Below, in pieces: positions 22,429-34,840 of a stretch of 64,000 nt of DNA. The notes beneath the pieces were generated by a model, which saw only the letters and a list, made by a program, of their open reading frames with translations, ran no database searches and was not told the DNA's origin. Position numbers and translations under genes: made by a program. Source of the stretch: Heterobasidion occidentale (lineage: Eukaryota; Basidiomycota; Agaricomycetes; Russulales; Bondarzewiaceae). Position 1 is the stretch's first letter. Every line of letters begins with the position of its first letter. The stretch is from the NCBI GenBank assembly GCA_039111635.1, contig JBCAQO010000014.1, positions 1,178,001-1,242,000 of the forward strand, given 5' to 3'.

Positions 22429-22549
22429 AACTGGTTGGCATCTATTCTATGTCTGTGCGACGCTGTGCATTGTCTCTCTGTGACACTGCCACATGCAATA
22501 GCTATGTGGCATCCTGGCAGTGCGCTTGGCGCGCTAAAATAAGCGCCCC

Positions 22550-22570
22550 TCGTCCATATAAATAGTTTGC
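22550..22570 (+). promoter_or_regulatory. TATA box of the small gene at 22652
   Basis: CCATATAAATAG at about 22554-22565 lies roughly 90 bp upstream of the start codon, in a region with no other gene. This is one of the clearest TATA elements in the window. Confidence 0.55.
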
Positions 22571-22651
22571 TCGCTCAAATCACTTCTCAGATCAATCATC
22601 CGCACCCCCTATTCAGTGGCTCATCCTCTTGCACTCTCGACCTTGCACATC

Positions 22652-23158
22652 ATGCCTGTAGACGTCCTGACCTATTGTTACAAAGACAATATGGTATATG
22701 TCTCCGCTGCGGAGACCTACGAGGTATTTTTTAAATGGGGCTTCTTTCTCACACACCATGATTGATATCCCATGCACCCACAGAAGGCCCTAGATTTCGC
22801 GCAGACAGTCTACCCCGAGCTACAACTAGTCGACCGAAGTCTGATCTCATTCAATGTACGCGTGGTCACCGGCTCCATGATGAGCAACGTCCAGATAGGG
22901 TCGATGGCCTGGACACAGGTTGTTTCAAACCTAAATAGATTCGAGGTCATTGTTGTCCGTGTTGCCAAGCCGCTACCGGCACCTCGGACTGTTGTCGATC
23001 CCCCTCCACAATACCCCATGGATGAGAAAGCCCGTCCTTCCCTGGATAAGGAGAAAGACAGGCTAGATCCTAATGCCGAATCTCCACATCGCTCACGATC
23101 ACCCTCACCTACATCCTCCAAGTGGACATCCCTATTCAGAACCCCTAGCCGGACATGA
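22652..23158 (+). CDS. Small conserved hypothetical protein
   Basis: Two exons (22652-22723 and 22784-23158) encode about 148 residues: MPVDVLTYCYKDNMVYVSAA, then KALDFAQTVYPELQLVDRSL and a hydrophobic beta-rich segment FEVIVVRVAKPLPAP. The tail is Pro/Ser-rich and probably disordered (SPHRSRSPSPTSSKW). No signal peptide. The intron is GTATTT...CACAG. I do not recognise a named family. The TATA box and compact structure suggest a well-expressed gene. Confidence 0.65.
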
Positions 23159-23630
23159 TCTCATTAATGCCTTCTTCTGATTTCCTCTATCGCATCGTTA
23201 TGATTTGACAGCCACGGAAAGGCTCACTTATACCCCTCGTAGAACATCTGTCCGATAGTTCGAATCTCATACCTACTGTCCTTTGATAGTCTTCAGAATG
23301 CTTCCTACGAACTGAACAGCTTCGAAGTAGAAGGTTGCTGTGATAGAATAAAACTAACATTCCCGATACTTCGAAGAAAAGCCTCGTGTACACCAATGAG
23401 ATGAGTGGCCTGGTGCTGAACGTGGCGTCAAGGATATACTAGGCATACGGCACCATGAACGACATTGCATCCTCATTGTTCGTCGCCTGCTGGTTGTTTT
23501 GGGACCAGTTTGCACCACTTCCTGCTCAAAGAGACGATTTTTTCGTTCACGAGTCGTCGTCGATTTTAATGAGAGCTGTATCTTTCCAATTTCATCAGAA
23601 CTTTATATCGTATCTCGGTACGAAACACGA
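23159..23630. other. Convergent intergenic region
   Basis: Lies between the 3' ends of the small gene and esterase 1. No feature beyond short frames. Confidence 0.4.
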
Positions 23631-25102
23631 TCACAGGCTGGCTACTCTATCGAGACGCTCGTGATGGGTACGCATGTGTAAAAGCCAGCTGATGGACTCC
23701 TTGAAATCATTCCAAAACTGTCCAGAAACGGACATAGTTGGAAAGAAAAACGCAAAAGCGTGTGGCAGACCAGGATATCTTGATCATTGATTGAATGAGT
23801 AATTGCAGGAGATATGATCTGAGCGGACAGCAACTCACACAAACAGCTTTGTTTGAACGCCCTGCTCCTTGAGCACTTGAGTGTATAGGAGATTCTCGTC
23901 ACGTAATGGATCCATTCCAGAGACATGCATGCACAGCGGTGGCAGGCCTACATGTGTTGTGGCAAGTAAAGGTGAAATATCAGGATTCATGGCCGACGCG
24001 CGGAGAAGACCTGTGAAAATGAGCTTCGATTGAGCATCGGACGAGCACAAACTTGGGCAGCGATTACCGTAGAACCAAGGAAATGAGGAACCACGAAGCA
24101 CCTCTGCCTCTGCGAACTCTTCAGCTGATTTGAGCTCGTCCTTGTACCTATTTCATGGTTTTGATTAGATCTTAAGATGTCAAGACTCAAGAATAAAACC
24201 TTACTTATCAGGGTAGGCGTCCATGTGAACGACAACCGGAGAATGCAAAATTTGTCCTGTGAGAGGCTGTGACTTGAAGAATGGATCATCTCGTGCGCGC
24301 ATGGCAATGACTGCCGCGATGTTTCCGCCGGCAGAGAGGCCCGATACGATGAAGCCTTTCGAAAGATTTACGGAAAGTAAGGCGGTATTGCTCACGGCCT
24401 GTCAAGGAACATTTGCTGGTTGACTAGAGCATTAGAACAACGCTAAAGAAACGCACTTACCCATTTTAAAGCAGCGTAACTATCGTTGACTCCCGTCGGA
24501 AATGGAAATTCGGGCGCTAGTCTTCAGGAAAAGAATAGGATGATGTGTTCGAGCTATCCCGCGACACTAGATATCTCTACAATACGCTACTTACCGATAA
24601 TCGACGTTCATTACTGAGATTTGCATTTCCACGCATATATGCCTGAGTAGATAGTCATCCATGTCCGCGTACCCAGCCACCCAGCCTGAAGAAGAAATGT
24701 ATATTAGAGTTTAAATGTGAATATTGATAATAAAATCAAGCGACCTCCGCCATGGTACCAAACTAACAGAGGAAAAGTCTTGCCCGGTTTATTCACGGAG
24801 GAAGGCACCAAGCACCGTACGAGAATCTCGTCAGAGGCATCACCGACCGGAACATTATAGTCCTGAACAGAGTATTCCGATGCTGCAATTGACAGAGTCA
24901 TGAGCGCGAATAGATGATTGATAGGAAGCGCCTTACCGGGAGGAAGAGTAGATCCAAAATGCTCCTGCATCCCCTTGGCATAGACCGTCTTGAAGACCTC
25001 TCGAACAGCAATGAGGTCCTCTGGAAGAGACTGAGATGGTCGTCCTGCAATCAGAGACGCGAACTCTGCGTTGGGAATGCTGAGTTGAGTGTGTCTAGGC
25101 AT
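23631..25102 (-). CDS. HSL-type alpha/beta hydrolase (esterase/lipase), copy 1
   Basis: A hormone-sensitive-lipase-family esterase in about eight exons. The start MPRHTQLSIPNAEFASL shares its layout with three other copies in the window. In order: EVFKTVYAKGMQEHFG, the oxyanion motif PLLVWYHGGG, an exon with ADMDDYLLRHICVEMQISVM, the nucleophile elbow FIVSGLSAGGNIAAV (Ser in GLSAG), the acid loop SGMDPLRDENLLY (Asp), and the last exon YPGLPHAFAFFFPTM with the catalytic His. It ends HERLDRVASL-stop at 23631. No signal peptide, so probably intracellular. Substrate unknown. It is head-to-tail with copy 2, which it resembles exon by exon. Confidence 0.9.
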
Positions 25103-25652
25103 TGAGAGTAGTGTCCGCCTTGGTGGTGGAAATAACGGTGTGTGAGGACGGTGATCAGTTGCGCAGGTTGCCTAATGTCCACAGGTATTTATATCAAACT
25201 CTTATCTACAGAGGAGCGCTCTCTCTTAGAGTTGTTGATGCACCATTGACTGTGGAGCCAAGAATCGTACATTCCGAGGCTGCATCGAGGCAAGAGGGCG
25301 CGGAATCAGAAGTAACCTTCAACGACATTAGGGGTTTAGCTGGCCACCAGCATGAAATTTTCACCCGTGAGACGAACCTGGTAAGCGGACGAGCTATTGT
25401 ATACCGCATAGTAACGAACAGGCAACAACTGATATCACGTCGTAAATTCGCTTTGAGTAGTTCCACTTTCCTTTCAAAGCTGGCCAAAGGCCGACCGCAA
25501 CCTGACGAATTTGGTTGATACGCTTTTAGATCTATATCCCATACAAGGCTGTGTGATGGAGTGGAGCATAGTGAAGTTTGTTCTGAATCGGTTGTAGTAC
25601 GTACATGCATATCCTTGTGTAACGCCGGGTGAGAGCAAGACAATGAACAGCG
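25103..25652. other. Spacer between tandem esterases
   Basis: Contains the promoter side of copy 1 and the 3' flank of copy 2. A 25206-25643 minus frame lacks family motifs and is treated as a shadow. Confidence 0.4.
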
Positions 25653-27184
25653 CTAAGCAGAGAGCGCCAACAGCCACTTAATCCCATCCCTGAAATCGCT
25701 CCGGAACTGAATCGAAATGGACAACTTCGGAAACACGAACTCAAACGCGTGTGGCACGCCAGGGTATCTGTCAAACGGCGTCAATACACACGGTCCATGC
25801 TACTTCTCAGCAGGGGAAACAGCAGCCAGGGACGCTTACACATGTAGCTTGGTCTGAACGCCACTCGTCCTGAGAACCTTCTCGTACAGCAGCGCTTCGT
25901 CCCGCAAGGGGTCCATTCCCGCAACTTGCATCCAGAGCGGGGGAAGCCCGGCGTGCTTAGAAGCCAGCAGAGGCGAGAAATCAGGATCCGCAGGAGGAGC
26001 TTTCACCAGCCCTATGACACGACGCGCGCGATGAGGTGCGCGTCCTGCCCAAATGCAGATGGAGTAGCTACCATAAAACCACGCTAACGCCCTTCCTGGA
26101 AGTATGGGCGCGTCTTTAAACTCTTCGGTGGACAGCAGCTCAGTCTTGTATCTGTTCGAATCGGGGAGACCGTAGATTGAATCGTAGGCACGAACGCCCA
26201 TATTGCAGCGATCAGTAAGAGATAGCGATTAGTAAAAGATAGCGATTTTGACTTGCCGGTCAGGGTATGCCGCGGGGTGAATGGTGGCTGGAGAATGTAG
26301 GATCTGTCCCGTGAGGGGGCACGAACGGAAGAAAGGATCATCACGGGCACGCAAAGCCATCACCGCGGCGATCGTTCCGCCTGCCGAGAGACCGGACACG
26401 ATGAACCCCTTCGACAGGTTTGCCGAAAGCAACGCAACATTCTGGGCCGCCTGAGCCGCAGACGGTGTCAGTGTAAGATGCTCGCTGCATCAGACAGTGA
26501 GCAGATGAAAGCACATACCCACTTAAGAGCCGCGTAGCTGTCATTGATCCCTGTCGGGAATGGAAATTCGGGAGCGAGTCTATAGGAGTATCATCTCAAA
26601 GAGCTATTCAAGACCGATGAAATCACAACGATGCGGCTTACCTGTAATCGACATTGAGAATAGAGATCTGCAGTTCCACGCAGATGTGCCTGAGAATGTA
26701 ATCATCCATAGCGGCATAGCCAGAGATGAAACCTGACGACCCACACGTCGGAATGAAAAACAGCAAGAGACAAAAATATTCGCACCTCCAGCGTGGTACC
26801 AAACCAACAAAGGGAACATTTTCCCTCTCACGTTGGCAGGCGTCGGAACCAAGCACCGCGCAAGAATTCTGGCTTGGCCGCCGACAGGGACTTGATGATC
26901 CTGAACACGATACTCCGAAGCTGTATCACCGGTCAATGACAGACACGCAGACAGATAAGATGCAAGATCAGAATAGGGTCGAAACCGCACAAAGGGTTCA
27001 CACGAAGTAGATCCGCACCAGCTGGCAGCGTTGGCCCAAAGTGCGCCTTGATGCCCTCGATGTACGTCGTCTTGAACACCTCCCGCGCGGCGCTCACATT
27101 CCACGGAAGGGGCTTTGACAGCAGAGTCGCCATGAGCGGTGCGAAGTCGGGGTGCGGGGTCGCAAGCTGCGCGCGTGTGGACAT
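25653..27184 (-). CDS. HSL-type alpha/beta hydrolase (esterase/lipase), copy 2
   Basis: Same exon plan as copy 1. Start MSTRAQLATPHPDFAPLMAT (27184), EVFKTTYIEGIKAHFG, then PLLVWYHAGG in place of the canonical HGGG, YAAMDDYILRHICVELQISI, FIVSGLSAGGTIAAVMALRA, AGMDPLRDEALLYEK and YPGVPHAFEFVFPKL, ending KWLLALSA-stop. The Ser-Asp-His triad residues are all present. The oxyanion-hole motif is HAGG (Gly to Ala at the second position), as in copy 3, which may alter activity. An intron of about 110 nt with donor GTGCGG splits the N-terminal region at the position shared by all copies. Confidence 0.9.
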
Positions 27185-28065
27185 CTTTCCAGCTTAAGCA
27201 CGAGAGGGTAAACGCTAGTACTAAACACGACAAGCGGGCTATTAGTGCGTTGTCTTCCGCGCGACGCTGGAGTCGTCGACAGTCGCCCAAAGTGCACGAT
27301 GTTTGCTTGACGGAGCAAGAGAGGGGTGATTTGATAGGCCACTCACACGATGCCCTCTTGACCAGCGGCCGCGCCTGCGAACTCGAGAACCCTGCGATTC
27401 CGTACCCGCATTGAATCGAGAACGCCACAAAGTTAGCTCCGTCTGCTTCTCTCTCGCCCCATGCAGGCACATGTGGGATTATGCGTGAAAGAAAGAGGCT
27501 AGTATTGGCCAGTAGCAGGGCCGACGCCGCCCGAACAGGCTCGCTTTATAGAAATAAACCGAGCTGTCTCGGTCTTAAGACGTTTGAATGCTAAAACGAT
27601 CTCATATTTCCAGGCTCTTTGAATCTTGAGTCTAGATACACATTATTGAAGTAGCCTTACTTGCTAGCAAAGGGTAGTCAGTAGAAGAAAAAAACAGACA
27701 TATGCACGCACATACCGAATCCCCCGAACGTGCGAACTTACCTGCTCTCACACTGCACGGCAACCTACCAACCCGACAAAGCCGCGACCCGAGTTCCGCC
27801 GCGCCCCGTCGTATAAGTCAAGTGAATGAACAAAGATCCAGCAGGAGCATACACAAGAGGAACTTCTGATACAGGACGCGGAGGATATGCCACATATGCA
27901 GAACGGTGCGGACAAAACAGATATTATAAGCGCGCGTAATGCGAAGACGTAGACGAGGAAGGGGAACACGACACCAGGATCAAACGAGCGACAAGACGAC
28001 ACTTTCATTCACCGCCCTGCTCTAGCCTCTACCCCAACCCCCTGTTTGGCCTCAAGCCAACGCGC
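27185..28065. other. Intergenic region upstream of esterase copy 2
   Basis: A minus frame at 27242-27472 has no family motif. Nothing else is recognised. Confidence 0.4.
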
Positions 28066-29800
28066 CTATACCCCCTCTTTCCCCTGTCCACCCTCTTCGT
28101 CCTTCCACAGCAGCTTCCACATCCGCGTGGCCACATTCCCCGCAAGCGTCCACGGGTCGCCCTGGCGCACGGACCCAGCAAGGCGGTCCGCAAGCTGCGC
28201 CTGGCGCCCCGATACGACCGAATCGCGCACGAGCGCGAGGAGCGTCGGCGTCGGCGCGAGGTACTTGGCGATGAGCGACGGCACGTGTAACGTGGGCGGC
28301 GGGTGCGACAGCGAAATTAGGAGCGTTTGGTTGTCGCTGCGCGATGCGATGCGATTTGACGTGACGTGTGTGATGTGTGGTTGAGCGCAGTGCAATGCAG
28401 AAAAAAAGGAATGAAATGTCAGAATGGCGGGAGGTTTTGTGTTTTTAGCGAACGAGCGGAATCGATTTGGAAGAGGACGTACAACAAGTCAGGAAACGGC
28501 GGGCCCGTATGCATTGGCGGAAGCGGAACCCCTTCTCCAGCCCCACCGCCCGCCTGCACCTGTGCCAGCGCATCTGTGCCAGTAGCTCCCTGCACCTGGC
28601 CATCCGTCCGCCCCTCTGCACCCTCTGGTGAATCCGCCCAATACCACACCGCCTGTCCCCGCTTCGCTGCACGCGCCCACGTCTCGTTAGCCTCCTGCTT
28701 CTGGCGTTCGTATACCGCTTGCTGCGTTAGGCTCCGCGACATCAAGTCCATATGCTCCTGCGTCGCATGCCGCGAGCGCGAGAGCCATAGGTAGTATCCC
28801 GGCTCCCAGTATTTCTGGTGCGGCGGCTCCGCGCCAGACGTGTCCCGAGCCGACGTCGATATTGACGTCGAGGGGGATAAGGGGGCGCGCGAAGGGGGCG
28901 GTGAGGAGGGCGAGTTGGGCGACGTAGAAGATGTCGCTGTGGGGCCGGCAAGGAACCCGCTGATGGGGGTGCGCGACTCGGGCGGAAGCGGGATGTCGAT
29001 TGGAACAACGGCCTTGAAAGGATCGAGCGGGTGCCGCCAGCGAGGGTCGAGCTGTCTGCGTACCTCGTGGTTGAAGACGCGGCGGATACAGACAGTGCGT
29101 GACCAGGGCTCTTCACCCAGTGTGCGCCCCCGCGCGGTCTGGGAGGAATAGGTGAAGCAGCGCTCGGATATGTGGGGAGAGAAGGGGCCTATAGGGAGAT
29201 AGAGTGTGAGATATAGGCGCATATAGGGTAAAAATGTCCGCAGATCTTGGGACGCAGTATGCAGATAGTACAATGTGAGATCATACTAGCCATGAAGCAA
29301 TGGCTGGCAGCTGTCTCCACGAGCCTTGCTACATGTGTCACAAGCACAGAACTTGTAACGAAGAAAGAAAGGAATAGGGGTAGCACTAGCCCATCGATCG
29401 GCAGCTGTCTAAAATCTGACGCAAGCAGGCATCGGCATGCTGAACTAGACTCGCCATGTCAGACACCTGAGCCCCATGCCCTGGTCATGACACCCGGAAC
29501 GATACGTCGTTTCACACGAAATCACGAAAGAAAGCAGCCCTACGACACTCCGGACGAGCAGCACAGCGACGCGCACAAACGAAGCTCGACATAAAATCGA
29601 GGGTATAGAGGCCAGACAAAGAGCGATGACGGAGAAATGGGAGAAATTATTCGGAAGAATGCATGCATAGGACACGAACCTTTCGGGGGAATAAACAGTT
29701 TAACAGAAGGGATTTTATCGACGAGCGATGGAGGGTATGCGACAGGCTGAGCAGGCTGCGGCTGCGGCTGGCCGTTGCCCGCGTTCGACGGTGTCGACAT
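28066..29800 (-). CDS. Conserved-looking hypothetical protein, three exons
   Basis: Exons 29680-29800, 28483-29188 and 28066-28336 join in phase to 365 codons. The start is MSTPSNAGNGQPQPQPAQPV; PSLVDKIPSVKLFIPPK follows. The middle reads FSPHISERCFTYSSQTARG and DPRWRHPLDPFKAVVPIDIP, a Ser/Pro linker, then YWEPGYYLWLSRSRHATQEH with a long helix QQAVYERQKQEANETWARAA. The last exon, SLIAKYLAPTPTLLALVRDS followed by MWKLLWKDEEGGQGKEG, looks helical. No membrane segment or signal peptide. I do not recognise a functional family. Consistent splice phases and codon use argue that it is real. The product is probably soluble, with a disordered linker in the middle. Confidence 0.75.
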
Positions 29801-31047
29801 GACGGTAGAATAGAGCAGGTGTATGCGCCTTGTCAAGGTGCTGGAAGAAGATACGGTCGGTGAGCTGTTGAATGAATGGAGTTAGCTATTGAGTCAAGTG
29901 CTCAGAGAAAGCTGTGCAGACGCGGATCAGAAGGATGTCAAGTTGATGCCCAACGCACACCTGGAAATTAGACCCCACTGAATGATGTGCGGTTGTATAT
30001 GTACAGACCGTCGACGATGGCGTGGAGGGATGGCTGCAGAGGCCTGTGCAGAGCGTCGAGGGGAAGCAATCAAGGCAACTCTCGGGTCCGTGCCCCCGGG
30101 ATTGTCCCGCGTTCGGCAATATCCGACAAGTCACGTGGCCCGCCCTACATAATCCGCGCATTTTTTCTGTTCTTTTTTCTCAACTTGCGCCGTCCAAAGA
30201 ATCGCCGTCGCAGCACACGCACAGGAGCCCCGCGCTCTCTCTCACCGCTGTGGGGAAAGTCCCCGGAGACGCAGAGCGCACCAGCCCGCGCACACTCATT
30301 GGAAAGCACCCGTCTCTAATCCGGCGGGCCCGTGCGCTGGGTCGTCCTCCCGTTGCCCCGTCCCCTCTGTTGGGGACGTAGGGCTGGGACCGGGCCGCTC
30401 TGCACGCCCGTAGCCTTGGTCAATCAAACGCGAAGACATGAGCGGACCTCGGGGCGCGGGCACCCGTTGCTCATAGACATAGTTATGCGATTGCCGGCGC
30501 GCGCATCTTCGAGGCGCGCGTGTCCGGTAACTCAATGGGGCTCACTCTCGGACGGCGCAGTCTCGTATTTTTTCCACATTTTTGCGCGGCTTTGTGCTGT
30601 GTCCAGTGTGCGTTGGTCGGTGGGGGAGATGAACTACTGTGAGTACCTTATACTGGCTTTTCTCTTCGATCATCCATCTTCAGAACGCATGATGCTTCAA
30701 TGCTTTATTGAATTTCTTCAGGGAGTATACCTTGTTTGATTACGGTCATTCGAGGGCGGGCTCCAGATCTTGACAACCCTGATTCTTTTAAATTTCATTA
30801 TTCTCCGTCTGCATTTGTGCCTGCAACTTGTTTACTGATGTATACGCTTCTAGTTCTTTCCGTTGAGCGAAATCTGGGAAGAAGATGGTCTGGCATTGTC
30901 TCGTCGGGCGCGTCTCTGGTCTATTCATCCTCGTTTTGACTGCTTCGTGTGGTCAGCTGCACGAGGAGAGTCCGTCCCATGTCCTTCATGTCCTTACAAT
31001 TAGCTAATAGACATTGATAACACGGGTTTCTCGCACCTCCCTATCAT
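29801..31047. other. Intergenic region without a recognised gene
   Basis: 30000-30560 is G+C-rich with overlapping low-complexity frames on both strands. 30560-31000 is AT-richer with short plus-strand frames. None has a family motif or a clear exon structure. Confidence 0.4.
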
Positions 31048-33095
31048 CTACAACTTGAACCAAGCCCATACACGCTTTAACAGCCCAGATGCCTTCTTCC
31101 TCTCCATCTCTTCCTCCTTCTTGAACACGCCTTGGGCTCGAAGCGAGCGCACCGCGCTCTGCACGTCCGCTTCTAAATCATGATGCCACACCTCGTCCCA
31201 TATTAGCCCGACGTCCCCTCGGATGCCGTCGGAGGACACTCCCGACTTCCCATGCCCGTCGTAGATGTCGCCCGCGCGCTTGGACTCGCGCGAGACGAAG
31301 GTTGCGCGGGGCACGCGAACGGTGTTGTATGCGTTCAGCACAGCCTGTGCGCAAAGTTTAGTCTGCCGGGTCCTCTGCCGTCGACAAGAACATTGCGATC
31401 AGGCTCGCACCTCTACGTTGGATACGGTCGTCTGCGCATGGCTGAGCAGGCGCGTGAGAACATAGACGTCCTCAATGCCCTGCCCGACGCCTGCGCCGAG
31501 ATGCGGGAGCATCCCGTGGGCCTGTCGATGGCATCGTTTCCGACGAGCAACGAAAGAACAATCAGCTTCCTCATCTGTCGTGCGCGACGGCCAATTCACG
31601 CACCGCATCTCCCAGCACCGCGACTCTCCCGCGCACGTAGTGCTCCAGCTGCGGATACACGCCGTGGATCGACCACTTGCTCGGTTGCTCGAGGCACCGC
31701 AGGATGTGCTGTGCGTCTGCGCCCCAGTCCGCGTACTGCGCGAGGAGCTCCTCCTGTGGGACGGGGGTGACCCACGGCGTGCCGGGCGGGAGCGTGGTGC
31801 TGCCGATGGGGCGCGTGAGGTCGGAGACGAAGGCGACAACGTTGATCTGCGAGGAGTGGACGGGTAGACGGCCGACGGATCGAATTCGAGGTCAGATCAG
31901 TACGAAGACGCTGCACGCACCATCGTGTTGTTCTTGATTGGAAACGTGATCATATGCTGCATCCGTTACAGCACCGTACGTATCACACCCACGTCGGCCC
32001 CGCATCCGGCGACGCAACCCGCCCGCCATTCAATGGAAACGTCAGCGAGCATTCTCACCATGGCCGGCCTGCAGTCGGCAAGAAGGATATGACAACCCGG
32101 CGCACCTTCGACTCGCCGATCCAGCATATCGGCAGCGGCGTGAGCTCTGTCTTCACCCCGAGCTCCACCAGACGCTTCGCATCGATAAGCCCGCGGTACG
32201 CGACCGTGTTCGTATACGCGAGCGCGCGCTCGGCCACGGCGTCTCCGACAACGAAGCGGCGCACCGTGCTGCGGATGCCGTCCGCGCCGAGCACGACGTC
32301 CGCCGCGTGCGTGGTGCCGTCGGCGAAGTGGAGCGTGTACCTGTGCTTGTGCTCGTCGGCGCCATCGGCGATCGAGGTGCAGCGCTTATCGAAGTGCGTG
32401 TGCGCGTGGGCGGTGTCGAGCTTCTCTATGAGCCCATCGAGGAGCGCGGCGCTTGATAGGTAATGGAAGGCGGGAGCGGGTCAGGCGCTCCTTGTCAGCA
32501 TGGGATGCAACGAGGCGGGGCATTACCGGTGGATCCCGAGCCCAAGGTCTCCTTCCCTTGTCGGGTACTGGGTACCCCATTCTCGTGAGTGCGTGCATAC
32601 TCCAAGGGGGTCGATGCTCTAGGGATACGCACAGTGTAGATGGTCTCACTCTCCCCGGTGCCATAAATAAACCGGAACGACCGCATCGTGGGCCCGACAT
32701 CGTCCGAGTGCGCGATGACCTCGTCGAGCACGCCGAGGGCCTTCAGCACTCGCACGGCATTGGGGCCTGCGTCGCCGCACGCGCAGCGTTGATTTGTTCG
32801 CGTCAGCGCCTTCTCGAAGATTGTCTGCTGCCTCGGGCACGCTCACCGATGCCCACGCCCGCGCCGACCTCCCCGTATTTCGACTGTCGCGCAGAGGGAT
32901 AAACGTGGGAATGCATGCAAACGACGGCACTTGAATCGCGACACTCACCGCTGACTCGAATATGTCCACCTCGAAGCCTCCCTTGGTGAGCCCGATGGCG
33001 CACAGCAAACCGCATATCCCGCCGCCGACGATGGCGACGCGGAAATCGCGCTCCCTCACAGGTATGATCGGATCCGCTGGTGTCGACATTGACAT
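31048..33095 (-). CDS. FAD-dependent monooxygenase, salicylate hydroxylase-like
   Basis: A class A flavoprotein hydroxylase in about nine exons, complete. The N-terminal Rossmann motif is FRVAIVGGGICGLLCAIGL with FEVDIFESA. Next are KYGEVGAGVGIG and AVRVLKALGVLDEVIAHSDD. The middle DG motif is AADVVLGADGIRSTVRRFVV and the GD motif RVAVLGDAAHGMLPHLGAGV, continuing GQGIEDVYVLTRLL. The C-terminal exon VLNAYNTVRVPRATFVSRES runs to a Lys/Trp-rich end (RVWAWFKL-stop). The family hydroxylates, often decarboxylatively, aromatic acids such as salicylate using NAD(P)H and O2; the real substrate is not determinable here. Start at 33095 (MSMSTPADP); 33089 is equally possible. The third and fourth exons are short, as is common in this family. 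Confidence 0.9.
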
Positions 33096-34243
33096 CCTTC
33101 AGCTACGTGTATAATTGGATGAGAGAAGGCAAGGATATGTAGACGAGAGGTAAGTAGCAGAGTCGAGCGCGGTGAGTTTGTCTAGCAGCTCACACGGTCC
33201 TCATTATAAAATTGCCGGCCGTTCGCAGGGTCTTGTATTTGTTCTTCTCGACGCACGGAGGTCAGCTGTGGACTACAGGACTTGCAGGTGTGTCTGGCGC
33301 AGAGTTCACCCACATCTGACGTCATCGCTGGGACTGCGCCCTGGCGGGTGCTTTTGTGTCGAGTGCGGTTATTGCGGGTGTAGAACCCTTCTGTTACGAC
33401 AAAGATTACGCAGGACCGAGTACCGGTGCAGAGATCAGCGACCTCATACTTGCGAGCTGACCCGCTCTATCATGGGTGGTGTGCCTACATACGATGGCGA
33501 GCAAGACATGTCGTAAGTTTTGTTCAGAAGCCATGATCGATTCCTTTCAGGTTCTCAGCACTCGTCTTCATGGATCCAAACGAATGGCAGCTGGCCGGCG
33601 CCTGAGATCACTACTTACCTTTAATTAAATTCATCCTAAGTGTCAATAGTGATTGTTGCGAATCTTGCGGCAGAGCAGACATCCAACCTCGAAGATCTCG
33701 AATACTCAGGCATATATGTCCTTCTCTCAGCTTCATTGCCCAAATTCTCTCATGCCACTGGGTCATGCTCCACAAATCGTTGGAGATTCCGGTGAGTATC
33801 AAATCAGAGTCGTTCCCTGCTCATAACAGTAATCATGGTGGTGCATGCTTGCCGCTTCGAATGTTGCGATGTATGTGACTATCCATATCACACGTTGACC
33901 ACGCTGACGCGGGTCACAGAGTCTCCGTCCGTTGCCCACCGTCGGCAGCCACGCCTCGTGGCGTGCACCATCGTCTCCTGGGTGAGGCCACGGAGACCGG
34001 GACCTGCTTCCCGCAGGAGTTTGCCACAAGACCTTGTTAGCCGATGTGCGGTGGCAGAGGCTCCGCATCGTGTGCACCCATGCTATTGTCCATGATCGCG
34101 CCGCGCTCTCGCCAGCCGCATCGTTCGGAATGTGGCCATCCCTGGCTGAGCTATAAAGCAGCGAGAGGGAGGGCTTAGGAGCACCATCCACCTCCCAGCT
34201 TATCATCTACTTTTACATCTGCTTTTTACATCTACCTCTAGCA
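33096..34243. other. Intergenic region
   Basis: Should contain the promoters of the divergent FAD monooxygenase and the small gene at 34304. A minus-strand frame at 33611-33802 was considered as an esterase relic and not accepted. Confidence 0.4.
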
Positions 34244-34840
34244 GTAAGCCTTTACTCGATCCAGATGAAGTCCCGATGCTGATGACGACGACACTGCTTA
34301 GACATGAACGCCTACAAGTATTTTCCTGACGACCAGTCAACCAAGCGGGTCTTCCTCCAGGCCGCTGGTCTGAAGTACGAAGGCGGCGGGCGGCACGTCT
34401 TGCTGACCTGGGCAAATGGGATCGATGTCACCAGTGCGGGCGCTACAAGATACACTCGCCAGATCATTCAGATTACTCAAGATGCTCAAGGATATCACTA
34501 CGACGACCAGCCTGTTGTAAAATTCCAATCTATGGCCTCTCAAAACAACAATGAGTTCTTCGAACTCGGCGACTTTACACGCGCTAAAAGGGACCGGGTC
34601 CTCGCCATTGCCAAAGGCACCAAATTTAGGCAGGATTCCAAGGTGAACGGCTGTCGTGTCTGGATGTTAGACGTCCTCCAGGTTATGTTGAACGAGTCCT
34701 TGATCACGCAAGAAGATTTCGACAAAGTCTTTGTAGGAGTCCCTCTCGTGAATCGTATGGCCGAAGCGAACTGAAGGTGCTTTTGGTAAGTAGCGTCTTG
34801 ACCATCTCTATCAGCTCCATAATTAATCTCATCAATGTAG
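34244..34840 (+). CDS. Small protein, paralog 1 of a local pair, with introns in both UTRs
   Basis: The coding sequence is intronless (34304-34774, 156 codons): MNAYKYFPDDQSTKRVFLQA, YEGGGRHVLLTWANG, YTRQIIQITQDAQGYHYDD, FFELGDFTRAKRDRVLAIA, and the C-terminal helix motif VNGCRVWMLDVLQVMLNE followed by LITQEDFDKV. No signal peptide or membrane segment. A 5' UTR intron (34244-34301, GTAAGC...TTAG) ends two bases before the ATG, and a 3' UTR intron (34786-34840, GTAAGT...GTAG) begins just after the stop. The second paralog lies 2.9 kb downstream on the same strand. The C-terminal CRxW-helix arrangement recalls small fungal proteins of the DUF7770 type; this is a weak inference and no function is assigned. 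Confidence 0.75.

Noticed and set aside
26604..27470. 288-codon minus frame read as one protein
   Set aside because: It runs through the introns of esterase copy 2; only its middle part is a true exon.
27242..27472. Small minus-strand frame upstream of esterase copy 2 as an additional exon
   Set aside because: Esterase copy 2 already starts at a Met that aligns with the starts of the other copies; this frame has no homology to them.
33611..33802. Minus-strand frame with GISNDLWSMTQW, and a 16-nt identity (TACTCAGGCATATATG) with an esterase exon on the plus strand
   Set aside because: The resemblance to esterase motifs is limited to a few residues on inconsistent strands and frames; a 16-nt match in 64 kb is expected by chance.
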